A DNA stretch of 22,908 bases from JANLQX01 sp031406385 (GTDB taxonomy: Bacteria; Actinomycetota; Acidimicrobiia; Acidimicrobiales; JANYDT01). Of this stretch, positions 6,132 to 15,795 are shown piece after piece. A program made the translations under genes and the position numbers. The notes under the pieces were generated by a model. That model did no database searches. It saw only the letters and a list, made by a program, of their open reading frames with translations, and was not told the DNA's origin. The stretch spans positions 1 to 22,908 of the forward strand of contig JANOHI010000205.1 in assembly GCA_031406385.1 (NCBI GenBank), in the 5' to 3' direction. How positions within the stretch are numbered: position 1 is the first letter of the stretch; every line of letters starts with the position of its first letter.

Positions 6132-7178
6132 TTAGCTCTGACGAGCCCATCGGAGGAGGAGGTCTCGCCACCCGGGACCCCACGGTGCGGCAGATCCGTC
6201 GGGGAACAGCGCGTGCTCGCAGCGGGCGGAGTACGCCAGAGCGTTCTGCACACCGGCGTGCGCAAGGGCGCGCTCGTCGGTGGTGAACGGAACCGCTCGA
6301 GCCGCCTCGTAGTCACCGATGAACCCGAGGATCTCGTCGATCGCCGGAATCATCGGGTCGGCCATCGACCAGTTGGTCGAGAATGCTCGGGCGACGCCGC
6401 CGACAACCCACGGTTCGGCGTCGGTGATGAGGCTGTCGAGGTCGTAGATCGCGCTGACCCGGGGCTCCGAATGCTGGGTGAGGAGGATGTTCTCGGGACG
6501 GAGATCACTGTGCCCGACAACCACGCGACCGGCTCCGCTCCCCGTCAATCGGGTCTTCTCGGCGACCGTCGCCGCGTTGTGTGCGTCGATCCACTCCGCC
6601 CCGGACGCAGTCGCCGCGAAATCGAAGATGGGGGAGTGGGGCGGCGGGTACGGGCCGGTCCATCCGGGCCGCAGGTCGGAGAAGGTGTCGGCGTCGAGCG
6701 CCTGCACGATGTTGTGCAGCGCAACAGCGACCGCTCGACGCTTCGCCGGTGGTCGAACATCGAGCGCGGCCCCCGCCGCAAGCCAGGTCTCCACCACCGC
6801 CCAACCCGTCCCGACTGGAATCGGGGCGATGACCAGCGGCTCGGCGACCGGAAGCCCGGCTGTTCGTAAAACGCGTTGCGCGCGCAGGACGCCCCTCAGC
6901 CGATCACCGGCGTGACGCTGGTGCACCTTCACCACGATTCGCCGGCCGTCGTCGAGGTCGAACCCGACGACGAGGCCCGAGTTCGCGCGCACCAGGACAA
7001 CAGCGACGGGAATCCCGAAATCGGAGACCGTGGCGACCATCTCCCCAGCGGCCGCCGCGAAAGGCGCTGTAGCGGTCGGCTGCCCGCCGCCGAACAGCTC
7101 CCGGACCAGCGGGCGGGCATCGGCGACAAGCAAAGCGTTCGTCAGAGCACCAGCGACGGTCATCGGTGCCATTCTCAT
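6132..7178 (-). CDS. Phosphotransferase, APH (aminoglycoside phosphotransferase-like) family
   Basis: A 348-residue kinase-like protein with the APH/choline-kinase fold. The nucleotide-binding lysine is probably Lys84 in RRIVVKVHQ. The catalytic loop VGHSDLRPENILL gives Asp225 and Asn230, with the first motif residue His223. The metal-binding segment AIYDLDSL supplies Asp246 and Asp248. These residues are all present, so the enzyme should phosphorylate a hydroxyl of a small molecule with ATP. The substrate is unknown, and the family covers far more than antibiotics. It is transcribed alone, diverging from the PLP genes with an 88-base gap. Three nearby ATG codons (MRMAPM) make the exact start uncertain. 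The TAA stop coincides with the TTA target duplication of the adjacent element, so the insertion appears to have kept the reading frame intact. Confidence 0.88.
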   Translation of the reverse strand: MRMAPMTVAGALTNALLVADARPLVRELFGGGQPTATAPFAAAAGEMVATVSDFGIPVAVVLVRANSGLVVGFDLDDGRRIVVKVHQRHAGDRLRGVLRAQRVLRTAGLPVAEPLVIAPIPVGTGWAVVETWLAAGAALDVRPPAKRRAVAVALHNIVQALDADTFSDLRPGWTGPYPPPHSPIFDFAATASGAEWIDAHNAATVAEKTRLTGSGAGRVVVGHSDLRPENILLTQHSEPRVSAIYDLDSLITDAEPWVVGGVARAFSTNWSMADPMIPAIDEILGFIGDYEAARAVPFTTDERALAHAGVQNALAYSARCEHALFPDGSAAPWGPGWRDLLLRWARQS

Positions 7179-7266
7179 CGCCCGGCGGGATGCGTCGGCG
7201 CGAGAAGTGGGGCGGTCGGAAAAAACTCGACGTAATCACTTTGTACAGCCCGATCCCCGTACCAGT

Positions 7267-8811
<1,545 letters not shown>

Positions 8812-8860
8812 GCCGTTCGATGGTTGGGGCCGATCTCCTGGCATCCGCGGTGTACGTCGC

Positions 8861-10252
8861 GTGAGCGTCTCGGTCGTTCTCCGTTGCGCGGGATGCGCAG
8901 CGACCGTCGACCCACTTGATGTCGGCGCTTCTGCGCCGTTTCGATGCCCGAACGCTGGTCGCGCCCCCAACGTCGACCACGTGCTCACGTGGGATCCGTT
9001 GCTTGCCGGGGTTCGTGACTGGCCGGACGACACGTCGACCAATCCGTTTCTTCGCTATCGCACGCTGCACCACAGCTATCACCTCCATCTCGGCCTGGGA
9101 GGAACTGACGCCGAGTACGTGCGGCTCGTCGAGCGCATCGACGCTGCGCTGATCAAGTACGGGGGCCCCGGATTTCGTGTCGCGCCGCTGTTGCCACTCG
9201 ACGCCTTGAGCGCGGCGTCCGGAGTCGATGCGTGGGGCCGCAACGACACGACCGGGGTGGCCGGCTCCCACAAAGCCCGTCACCTCATGGCGATCCTCCT
9301 GCACCTCGAGGTGCGAAGAGTTCCGCTTCGCACCCCGCTGGCCATCGCCTCCTGCGGCAATGCCGCAATCGCTGCGGCGACGCTGGCCCGCGCCGCCGGG
9401 CGAACCGTTCAGGTCTTCGTCCCGACCTGGGCGAACCCACCTGTCCTTGTCGAATTGCGGGCCCTCGGTGCGCGCATCGTGGAGTGCCCCCGCCAGGACT
9501 CCGATCCGCCCGGTGACCCCTGCCTGCACCGCTTCCACGAGGCGGTGGCGAAAGGGGCGTTGCCGTTCTGCGTGCAGGGCCCGGAGAACGGTTTCACCAT
9601 CGACGGTGGCGCTACATCGGGACAGGAGCTCGTCGACGCGTTCGCCATGCTCGGCGTGCCGGACCGTCTGTTTGTGCAGGTCGGGGGCGGCGCATGGGCT
9701 TCGGGAGTGTGGCGGGGCCTGCGTGACGGTCGTGGCCTCGGGGTGATCGACCGGCTTCCGGCCCTGCACTGCGTGCAGGCCACGGGTTGCGCGCCGCTGG
9801 TCGAGGCGTGGCGCACGGTGGCCGACCGAGCCCTGCGGGCCCTCGGTCACGAGGAGCTGTTCGACGCGGGCTTCGACATCGTGGCAGCCGCGCTCGTGGC
9901 GAACGAGGCGCGCAGCGCAGTCGAATCGGCGATGCAGTGGGCGCTCACCCATCGGCCGGCGGTGATGCCGGTGTGGAATGACCCGCACAGCCTGGCCACG
10001 GGTATCCTCGACGATGAGGCCTACGACTGGGCGCTGCTGGTGCGGAGCATGCTGGTGAGCGGCGGCTGGCCGGTCACGGTGTCCGACGAACAGATCGCCT
10101 CGGCGACCACCCTGGTAAATGCCGCATCGGTCGACGCGGACGAGACCGGGTCGGCAGCTGCGGCGGGCCTCGTGGCGTTCCGCGAAGCCGGCTGGGGCGG
10201 ACCGGAAGAGCGTGCCGCAGTCACACTCACCGGGATTCGTCGTCGCCGATAG
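8861..10252 (+). CDS. Threonine-synthase-like PLP enzyme (fold type II)
   Basis: A 463-residue fold-type II PLP enzyme. The N-terminus (LRCAGC, residues 7-12, then FRCPNAG at 27-33) looks like the zinc-ribbon of threonine-synthase-like proteins, but the fourth cysteine is absent. Lys138 in GSHKAR is the Schiff-base lysine, SCGNAA (164-169) is the substrate loop, and VQVGGGAWASG provides the phosphate-binding glycines. The closest general match is threonine synthase, or a related ammonia-lyase or dehydratase. The real reaction is unknown. GTG at 8861 directly precedes the cysteine motif; longer upstream frames overlap the previous gene and look non-coding. It is co-directional with the preceding PLP gene and probably in one transcript with it. 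Confidence 0.85.
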   Translation: MSVSVVLRCAGCAATVDPLDVGASAPFRCPNAGRAPNVDHVLTWDPLLAGVRDWPDDTSTNPFLRYRTLHHSYHLHLGLGGTDAEYVRLVERIDAALIKYGGPGFRVAPLLPLDALSAASGVDAWGRNDTTGVAGSHKARHLMAILLHLEVRRVPLRTPLAIASCGNAAIAAATLARAAGRTVQVFVPTWANPPVLVELRALGARIVECPRQDSDPPGDPCLHRFHEAVAKGALPFCVQGPENGFTIDGGATSGQELVDAFAMLGVPDRLFVQVGGGAWASGVWRGLRDGRGLGVIDRLPALHCVQATGCAPLVEAWRTVADRALRALGHEELFDAGFDIVAAALVANEARSAVESAMQWALTHRPAVMPVWNDPHSLATGILDDEAYDWALLVRSMLVSGGWPVTVSDEQIASATTLVNAASVDADETGSAAAAGLVAFREAGWGGPEERAAVTLTGIRRRR

Positions 10253-10259
10253 TGCATCT

Positions 10260-10277
10260 TCACAGAAGTTCCTGTGA
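10260..10277 (+). terminator. Short hairpin after the PLP operon
   Basis: TCACAG (10260-10265) and CTGTGA (10272-10277) form a perfect six-base stem with a six-base loop, starting eight bases after the stop of the PLP gene. It sits immediately before the larger structured repeat and is absent from the other repeat copy. A weak terminator or mRNA-end structure is possible. Confidence 0.35.
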
Positions 10278-10281
10278 CATC

Positions 10282-10351
10282 GGGGGCAAAACACCTCCCA
10301 GGCACGCTCGGAGGTGTTTTACCCCCACAAATGGGGGCAACCTCTCTCCCA
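10282..10351 (+). repeat. Structured repeat, copy A (two hairpins plus conserved tail)
   Basis: Hairpin 1 pairs GGGGG-C-AAAACACCTCC (10282-10298) with GGAGGTGTTTT-A-CCCCC (10310-10326), one mismatch in 17, 11-base loop. Hairpin 2 pairs the same CCCCC (10322-10326) with GGGGG (10333-10337) around ACAAAT, so the two cannot form fully at once. A tail CAACCTCTCTCCCA (10338-10351) follows. The second copy, at 22176-22242, shares the architecture and tail. It lies 29 bases after the PLP gene and about 80 before ruvC. It may be a terminator-like element, a mobile palindrome or a structured RNA. No poly-T follows. Confidence 0.7.
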
Positions 10352-10430
10352 GCGGACATCGTTGGTGCCGCTCCGGGGTTGGTCCTCAGTTCCCGTCGGG
10401 TCGGTCATGAGGAGCTATCGTGGCGAACGA

Positions 10431-11057
10431 ATGTTCGTCATCGGTATTGATCCAGGATTGACGCGATGCGGTTTCGGCGGTGTCCGTCGGACGCGTTCCG
10501 GGCTCGAAGCCGTCTGCCACGGGGTGCTTTCGACCGCTCCCGACTCCCCCCATCCACGCCGTCTCCGTGATCTTCAACGTCAGCTCGTGGCGCTGATCAC
10601 CGAACACCGACCCGATGTCGTCGTCGTCGAGCGCGTGTTCTTCCAGACCAACGTCCGCACCGCGATCGGTGTGTCACAGGCCAGCGGGTTGGCCCTGGCC
10701 GCGGCCGATGAGCTCGGTTGCGACATCGCCCAATACACGTCGAACGAAGTGAAGCTGGCGATTACCGGCGACGGTGCCGCGGAGAAGAAGCAAACCCAGG
10801 CCATGGTCGCCCGGACCCTCAAACTGGCCGAGCTCCCGCGTCCGTTCGATGCGGCCGATGCGCTGGCCCTCGCCATCCACCACCTCGGCATGGCGAGCTA
10901 CGCACGGCTCGCGTCCAGTTCCTTCGGGGCCACGCCGAACCCGGTGGTCGCTGGAATAGGCATCGGCAACGCGCGGATCGCCACGACCTTCGGTGGTGTC
11001 CGGCTCGCCCCTTCATCGGGGCCGGAAAAGTCTGCGAAGAGGGAACGGGTTCGATGA
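10431..11057 (+). CDS. ruvC: Crossover junction endodeoxyribonuclease RuvC
   Basis: A 208-residue Holliday-junction resolvase. It cuts four-way junctions symmetrically together with the RuvAB motor in recombination repair. The N-terminus MFVIGIDPGLTRCGFG carries catalytic Asp7. VVVVERVFF carries Glu67, and the C-terminal FDAADALALAIHH carries Asp140 and Asp143 with the His pair at 150-151, completing the RNase-H-like active site. A variable Ser- and Gly-rich tail after about 165 extends past the core. The ATG at 10431 matches the family's usual start; an in-frame ATG at 10407 would add eight non-conserved residues. Its stop overlaps the ruvA ATG by four bases. It is the first gene of ruvC-ruvA-ruvB-queA. 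Confidence 0.96.
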   Translation: MFVIGIDPGLTRCGFGGVRRTRSGLEAVCHGVLSTAPDSPHPRRLRDLQRQLVALITEHRPDVVVVERVFFQTNVRTAIGVSQASGLALAAADELGCDIAQYTSNEVKLAITGDGAAEKKQTQAMVARTLKLAELPRPFDAADALALAIHHLGMASYARLASSSFGATPNPVVAGIGIGNARIATTFGGVRLAPSSGPEKSAKRERVR

Positions 11058-11692
11058 TCGGGTACCTGCGCGGCAACGTGGTTGACCGCACGCTAAAGGG
11101 GGAGCTCACCGTCGACGTCGGCGGCGTCGGATACCGAGTCACCGTCCCGACCGGCCAGCTCGCCCGGATGCTCAGCACACATACGATCTCGTCGAACCCT
11201 GAGGTGACGCTCTATGTGCACACCAGCGTGCGGGAAGACGCGATCACGCTCTACGGCTTCGCGACCCGCGACGATCGCACCTGCTTCGAACTGGTGCTCA
11301 CCGCCCACGGCGTCGGACCGTCGCTGGCGTTGGCCATCTTGAACGTTCACTCGCCCGATTCCCTGCGCGCCGCTCTGGCAACCGACGACGTCGACGCGCT
11401 CACGTCGGTGCCCGGTGTCGGCAAGAAGACCGCGGCCCGCCTTCTCGTCGAGCTGAAGAGCAAGCTCGCCGACCTCAACGACTACGACGGCGCGATCGCC
11501 GCCGCGGGCGAAGCGTCCCCGCTGCCCACCGATTTCGTTGCCGATGCGAGGGCCGATGTGCGCGCGGCGCTCGCTGGGCTGGGGTACGGCAACGACGAGA
11601 TCCGCGCTGCCATTCGTCGACTCCCCAACGACGTTGTCGACCCATCAGCGTTGCTCAAGCACGCCCTCTCACTCCTCGGTGCCGGTGTTTGA
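11054..11692 (+). CDS. ruvA: Holliday junction branch migration protein RuvA
   Basis: A 212-residue DNA-binding subunit of the RuvAB branch-migration complex; tetramers hold the four-way junction while RuvB rings pump DNA. The N-terminal OB-like domain begins MIGYLRGNVVDR and includes DVGGVGYRV. The central helix-hairpin-helix region has HGVGPSLALAIL (about 93-104) and VPGVGKKTAARLLVELKSKL (about 116-135). After a linker, a C-terminal three-helix domain (DVRAALAGLGYGNDEIRAAI) should contact RuvB. Its length is normal for the family. It starts inside the ruvC stop (ATGA) and its TGA stop shares one base with the ruvB ATG, so the three genes are translationally coupled. Confidence 0.97.
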   Translation: MIGYLRGNVVDRTLKGELTVDVGGVGYRVTVPTGQLARMLSTHTISSNPEVTLYVHTSVREDAITLYGFATRDDRTCFELVLTAHGVGPSLALAILNVHSPDSLRAALATDDVDALTSVPGVGKKTAARLLVELKSKLADLNDYDGAIAAAGEASPLPTDFVADARADVRAALAGLGYGNDEIRAAIRRLPNDVVDPSALLKHALSLLGAGV

Positions 11693-12744
11693 TGGCCATC
11701 TCGCCTCCGGACCAGAACGCCGATGATGAGGGCCTCGAGTCGCTTCGTCCGCGGAGCCTTGCGGAGTTCGTCGGGCAGCCGCAGCTGAAGGAACACCTCG
11801 GGATCGTTCTGGAGGCCGCTCGCAAGCGCGGACAGGCGGCCGACCACCTGCTGTTCGCCGGCCCGCCCGGTCTCGGAAAGACCTCGCTCGCCGCCATCGT
11901 TGCGCTGGAGATGGGAGTCGGGTTCCGCATCACGTCAGGGCCGGCTCTCGAGCGAGCGGGTGACCTCGCGGCGATTCTCACCAATTTGGCGGAGAACGAT
12001 GTGCTCTTCATCGATGAGATCCACCGCTTGCCCCGAGTCGTCGAAGAAGTTCTGTATCCAGCGATGGAGGACTTCCAGCTCGACATCGTGCTCGGCAAAG
12101 GGCCGAGCGCACGAAGCCTCCGTCTCGATCTTCCACCCTTCACGCTGATCGGTGCAACCACGCGAGCCGGTCTCATCACGGGTCCGCTGCGCGACCGGTT
12201 CGGTCACACCGCACGGCTCGACTACTACGGGGTTGACGATCTCCGCCGGATCGTGGAGCGGGCTGCTCGGATCCTCGACGTGGCCATCGAGGCCGACGGT
12301 GCCCACGAAATAGCGCGTCGATCTCGAGGGACGCCGCGCATCGCAAATCGTCTGCTGCGGCGCATTCGTGACTACGCCGAGGTGCGCGCTGAAGGAATCA
12401 TCGACCTTCCCGCAGCGCGAAACGGGCTCGCGGTGTTCGACATCGACGAGCTCGGACTCGACCGGGTTGACCGTGCAATCCTACGCGCGCTTACCACCCG
12501 CTTCGGGGGTGGACCTGCCGGCCTGTCCACGTTGGCCATCAGCATCGGCGAGGACCCCGAAACGCTCGAGTCGATGTACGAGCCGTTCCTCATCCAAATG
12601 GGACTCCTCAAGCGCACACCCAAAGGGCGCGTCGCCATGCCGGCGGCGTGGGAGCATCTGGACCTCACGCCGCCGAGCGATGCGGCGACCACGCTGTGGG
12701 GCGATGAGGGCGCGGCTCCGTCGGACCGGCGTCTCTTCGACTGA
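11692..12744 (+). CDS. ruvB: Holliday junction branch migration ATPase RuvB
   Basis: A 350-residue AAA+ motor that drives branch migration with RuvA. SLRPRSLAEFVGQ opens the domain. Walker A is GPPGLGKT (57-64) and Walker B is VLFIDE (104-109). GATTRAG is the sensor region, and GPLRDRFG holds the arginine-finger-type residue. The C-terminal winged helix includes GGGPAGLSTLAISIGE and the conserved YEPFLIQMGLLKRTPKGRVA. All motifs are intact. The ATG at 11692 overlaps the ruvA stop by one base (TGATG); a TTG three bases earlier is in frame but less likely. Confidence 0.97.
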   Translation: MAISPPDQNADDEGLESLRPRSLAEFVGQPQLKEHLGIVLEAARKRGQAADHLLFAGPPGLGKTSLAAIVALEMGVGFRITSGPALERAGDLAAILTNLAENDVLFIDEIHRLPRVVEEVLYPAMEDFQLDIVLGKGPSARSLRLDLPPFTLIGATTRAGLITGPLRDRFGHTARLDYYGVDDLRRIVERAARILDVAIEADGAHEIARRSRGTPRIANRLLRRIRDYAEVRAEGIIDLPAARNGLAVFDIDELGLDRVDRAILRALTTRFGGGPAGLSTLAISIGEDPETLESMYEPFLIQMGLLKRTPKGRVAMPAAWEHLDLTPPSDAATTLWGDEGAAPSDRRLFD

Positions 12745-12751
12745 CCGAAAC

Positions 12752-13846
12752 ATGACGCAAACCGACGACTCCTCTGCGACCGCATACGAATCCCCGCGCC
12801 CGGCCACGGGCGTGCATATGGACGACTACGACTACGAGCTGCCGTTCTCCTCCATCGCCCAGCGCCCGATCGAACCACGCGACGCCGCGCGGTTACTGGT
12901 GGCGCTTTCGTCCGGCAACGCCGCAGTCCATCGCCACATCCACGCCCTTCCGTCGCTGCTCGATCCCGGCGACCTGCTGGTAGTCAACGAAACCCGAGTC
13001 ATCCCCGCCCGACTCCACCTCCGAAAGCCGAGCGGGGGAGCCGTGGAGGTGCTCCTGCTCGAGCATCGCTCTGAACAGGACTGGCAAGCCTTGGTCAAGC
13101 CGAGCCGAAAGGTCGCCGTCGGCACTCGCCTTCGACCCGGTCCGGGGCTCGTGGTGGAGATCGGGGAGGCCATCGACGGGGGACTGCGCGTCGTCCGACT
13201 TCTTGGTGACGATGGTGTTCCACTCGCCCCCAACGCTGAGGAACGGGCGCTGGAAACCTACGGCGTGGCTCCACTTCCGCCGTACATCACGACACCGCTC
13301 GCCGACTCATCGCGTTATCAGACGACCTACGCACGGATCGCCGGCAGCGCCGCGGCACCAACGGCCGGCTTGCACTTCACTCCGGCAGTCTTCAACGCCC
13401 TTGCGGACCGCGGGGTCGGGCTGGCGAAGGTCGACCTCGCCGTCGGGCTCGATACCTTCCGCCCCGTGACCGTGGACCGACCCGAAGATCACGACATCCA
13501 TTCCGAGCGCTACGCCGTTCCGGCCGCCACATGGGACGCGGTCCTCCGCACCCGTGCGGCCGGTGGGCGGGTCGTCGCGGTCGGCACCACGACCGTGCGG
13601 TCGTTGGAGACGGTTGCCGCGTCCGGTGTGTTGACGGGCCGCACGAAGTTGCTCATCTACGGCAACTATCCATTCGCCGCCGTCGATATCCTGCTCACCA
13701 ACTTCCATCTCCCGCGTTCGTCGCTGCTTCTGCTCGTCGAGGCTTTCGTCGGACCGCGTTGGCGCGAACTCTACGCTGAGGCCATCGCCGACGGATACCG
13801 GTTCCTGTCACTCGGAGATGCTCTGCTCCTCGGCCGTCGCGGTTGA
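12752..13846 (+). CDS. queA: S-adenosylmethionine:tRNA ribosyltransferase-isomerase QueA
   Basis: This enzyme transfers and isomerises the ribosyl part of S-adenosylmethionine onto 7-aminomethyl-7-deazaguanine in tRNA, giving epoxyqueuosine. Diagnostic stretches are YDYELPFSSIAQRP, LLVVNETRVIPARL, EVLLLEH, GVAPLPPYI, YQTTYAR, AAPTAGLHFTP, VGTTTVRSLE and NFHLPRSSLLLLV. The start given yields 364 residues, with ATG seven bases after the ruvB stop. Families usually begin just before the DYxLP motif, so the ATG at 12818 (342 residues) is a serious alternative, and the first 22 residues look non-conserved. Neither has a strong ribosome-binding site. It follows ruvB in the same operon. The other queuosine genes are not in the window. 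Confidence 0.95.
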   Translation: MTQTDDSSATAYESPRPATGVHMDDYDYELPFSSIAQRPIEPRDAARLLVALSSGNAAVHRHIHALPSLLDPGDLLVVNETRVIPARLHLRKPSGGAVEVLLLEHRSEQDWQALVKPSRKVAVGTRLRPGPGLVVEIGEAIDGGLRVVRLLGDDGVPLAPNAEERALETYGVAPLPPYITTPLADSSRYQTTYARIAGSAAAPTAGLHFTPAVFNALADRGVGLAKVDLAVGLDTFRPVTVDRPEDHDIHSERYAVPAATWDAVLRTRAAGGRVVAVGTTTVRSLETVAASGVLTGRTKLLIYGNYPFAAVDILLTNFHLPRSSLLLLVEAFVGPRWRELYAEAIADGYRFLSLGDALLLGRRG

Positions 13847-13964
13847 CCCGAACCGTCATCGGCCCCATGCCCTCGACATCGCCGGTCGAAAGAGCGTGGC
13901 CGATTGCCGTCTTTTCTCCGCTGGTTCTCGCATCCTCGCTGAGCAGGTCATAGGGTTTTCCATC

Positions 13965-14702
13965 GTGAAGTTCGTCGTCGCTGAATTCGTGCTCTACGCA
14001 CTGGCGGCCTTTGCCGTCGGCGTCGCCGCGGGCGCGACATGGCAGCGACGACCGATTCGCCGTGCCACGGACCGTGTCCGGCTACTCGAACGGGCCAAAC
14101 TCAGCGCCGACCAGCGCTGGATCCAGGTCGAACGCGAGCGGGCGGCCGTGGAAACCGAACTCGCCGAGGCTCGGACCATGCTCGGCTCGGTGTCGGAACT
14201 CCGTACCCAGCTGGCCGAAGCGAATGCCGAGCGACAGGCTGCAGTCGCCGCTCGAGAGGCTGCTGACCTTCACGTCGCTCGGCTTCGCACGGACCTCGAC
14301 GCCCGAACGCTGCCCACGTTCACGCCGGTCGGGCCGACGATCGGAACCACAGGTGACGATGCCGAACGTGGGCGCGAGGCGGAGCGCGAACGCGAAGGCC
14401 AGCGAGATCTCGCCGATCGGCTCGAGTTGGTGCGTCGAAACGAAGCGCTCAACGCCTCGCTGACCGAGCGGCTTCTCGCCGCCGAACGACATCTGCGCGA
14501 CCTCCAGCATCGGCACAACAACTACGTGCGTTCGGCCCAGGCAGCGTTGACCGCTGCGGTCGTGCGAGCAGAGCAAGCGGAGGCGGGTCTTTCCGTGGCC
14601 AAGTCCGCCAGGACGACGCCGGAGTCCAACGGCGGAGGGGCGAACGTGATCGATCTGCGCACGTATCAACCCGTGGATTCCTCGGGCCCCGAATCGGCGT
14701 AA
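13965..14702 (+). CDS. Membrane-anchored coiled-coil protein (envelope cluster gene 1)
   Basis: A 245-residue protein of unrecognised family. One hydrophobic helix sits at the N-terminus (VVAEFVLYALAAFAVGVAAGATW, about 4-26), directly followed by a basic stretch (QRRPIRRATDRVR). By the positive-inside rule the rest is probably cytoplasmic. Residues about 35-120 and 140-215 are long Ala/Glu/Arg-rich helices with heptad character, so a coiled coil is likely, interrupted by a Pro/Gly/Thr segment (TLPTFTPVGPTIGTTG). The tail INLR-like stretch VIDLRTYQP ends the protein. GTG at 13965 is supported by AGGG nine bases upstream; longer frames overlap queA. The next gene starts two bases after the stop. 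Its role is inferred only from the cluster. Confidence 0.8.
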   Translation: MKFVVAEFVLYALAAFAVGVAAGATWQRRPIRRATDRVRLLERAKLSADQRWIQVERERAAVETELAEARTMLGSVSELRTQLAEANAERQAAVAAREAADLHVARLRTDLDARTLPTFTPVGPTIGTTGDDAERGREAEREREGQRDLADRLELVRRNEALNASLTERLLAAERHLRDLQHRHNNYVRSAQAALTAAVVRAEQAEAGLSVAKSARTTPESNGGGANVIDLRTYQPVDSSGPESA

Positions 14703-14704
14703 CG

Positions 14705-15631
14705 GTGACTTCGGCATCGGTCAAGAGCACCGCCCCCGGTTCAAGCGGTCCGGCCATCGCCGGCCCCGACGAAGAGGTTCTGCCAGGACGCGCCTCCGCC
14801 GTTCTGATCGGGATCGTCGGTCTCGTCGGCGTGGTGGCCTTCGGAAGCATCATCGGCATTCCTCATGTGGAGCGCCACCTGCGCGAAGACATCGAGCGCC
14901 ATGCTCTGGAGGACGCCACCGGTGTGGAGGTCGCTGTCGACGGACGAACTGCCGTGCTCTCCGGGTTCGTCCGGTCGGCCGATGAACGTCGAGCCGTGAT
15001 CGATCGAGTCGCTCGACGATGGGGAGTTGCCCGGATCGACGCCGAACGTCTCGAGGTGCAAATCCCCCGGGCGAAGGAGCCGACGAGGGCAGCGGCGGCG
15101 TCCGCCGCCGGACCGGCCGCTCCGGCGAGTGGCGAGGCCCTGGGGAGCGCGAAACCTCCGACGCCCGCAACGGCTGATCCCCCCCGATCGATTTCTGCAC
15201 CGACCTCGACGGTCCCGCCGCCGACAACGGTGGCCGACACGGGCGCAGTCAAGCGCCTCGAAACGGAGTTGGCATCGATCGGCCGCGACGCCCCAATCGT
15301 CTTCGCCCGTTCGAGTCCGACCTTGCTGGCCACTGCTCGAGTCCCGCTGGACCGGATCGCCGCCGCGTTGGTCGAGACGCCTGTGCCGATCCTGATCGAG
15401 GCCCATACCGACTCCAGCGGCAATCCAGTGGGCAACGCGATCCTGAGCACCCAAAGGGCGTCGGCGGTGCGCGACGCCTTGATCGCGCGCGGCGTGAGCC
15501 CGGCGATCGTCACCGCAGTCGGTCGTGGAGCGTCGAGTCCGATCGCCAGCAACACCTCACCTGCGGGGCGCGCCCAGAACCGACGCGTCGAGTTGATCGT
15601 CGTTTCTTCGGTCGGTGGATCGAATCCGTAG
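14705..15631 (+). CDS. BON-like + OmpA-domain membrane protein, ArfA/OmpATb-like (envelope cluster gene 2)
   Basis: A 308-residue single-pass protein. The membrane helix is about 32-52 (AVLIGIVGLVGVVAFGSIIG). A BON-like domain lies at about 55-118 (VEVAVDGRTAVLSGFVRSADERRAVI). A Pro/Ala/Thr-rich linker runs to about 178. The C-terminus is an OmpA-type peptidoglycan-binding domain: IEAHTDSSGN, NAILSTQRASAVRDAL, VTAVGRGASSP, GRAQNRRVELIV. The Asp of HTDSSG and the Arg of LSTQR match the residues that grip diaminopimelate in this family. The order TM-BON-OmpA is that of mycobacterial OmpATb/ArfA (Rv0899). The domain should face the wall. GTG follows the previous stop by two bases, with no clear ribosome-binding site, so translation is probably coupled. 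Confidence 0.87.
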   Translation: MTSASVKSTAPGSSGPAIAGPDEEVLPGRASAVLIGIVGLVGVVAFGSIIGIPHVERHLREDIERHALEDATGVEVAVDGRTAVLSGFVRSADERRAVIDRVARRWGVARIDAERLEVQIPRAKEPTRAAAASAAGPAAPASGEALGSAKPPTPATADPPRSISAPTSTVPPPTTVADTGAVKRLETELASIGRDAPIVFARSSPTLLATARVPLDRIAAALVETPVPILIEAHTDSSGNPVGNAILSTQRASAVRDALIARGVSPAIVTAVGRGASSPIASNTSPAGRAQNRRVELIVVSSVGGSNP

Positions 15632-15729
15632 TCCCGGGATCGACACCTGTTGTTGGCTTGTCGTCGATCGCCCCGAGCGGGTGATCGCTCCCAATAGGCG
15701 ATTGCCACGAACCGAGACCGCGGGGGAAC

Positions 15730-15743
15730 TACCTTCAAAGGTA
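15730..15743. promoter_or_regulatory. Short palindrome upstream of the second envelope pair
   Basis: TACCTT-CA-AAGGTA is a 14-base inverted repeat within the 164-base gap before the third envelope gene, 52 bases before its ATG. It could be an operator or a small hairpin. A separate GAGGT at 15785-15789 is a well-placed ribosome-binding site (six bases before ATG 15796). The gap suggests that the second pair may have its own promoter. Confidence 0.3.
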
Positions 15744-15795
15744 TCGCCGGGCCTTGTCTTCGTTCGGCGAGTTCTGTGAGACCTGAGGTCACCCG

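Larger units (their letters stand above)
5970..6134. mobile_element. MITE-like element with 18-bp terminal inverted repeats and TTA target duplication
   Basis: The body, 5973-6131 (159 bases), is bounded by inverted repeats 5973-5990 (GGGTCCGCCTCAGGATAA) and 6114-6131, which match at 17 of 18 positions. Each is flanked directly by TTA (5970-5972 and 6132-6134), as expected for a three-base target duplication. IS5-family groups such as IS1031 and ISL2 make three-base duplications (TNA or ANA), and TTA fits TNA; a link to that family is inference. Inside are two imperfect direct copies of GTCCTTGCCAC about 21 bases apart. The interior is open in one minus-strand frame, but I recognise no transposase, so it would be non-autonomous. 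The element lies between two convergent genes, and its right TTA is the stop codon of the phosphotransferase gene. Confidence 0.65.

Noticed and set aside
5438..6316. Long minus-strand frame running through the MITE-like element
   Set aside because: It is antisense to the crotonase and passes through the element without any transposase motif; openness is expected at this GC content.
14082..14717. Open minus-strand frame antisense to the first coiled-coil gene
   Set aside because: The plus-strand gene has a supported start, a membrane helix and heptad structure; the antisense product has no domain and no ribosome-binding site.
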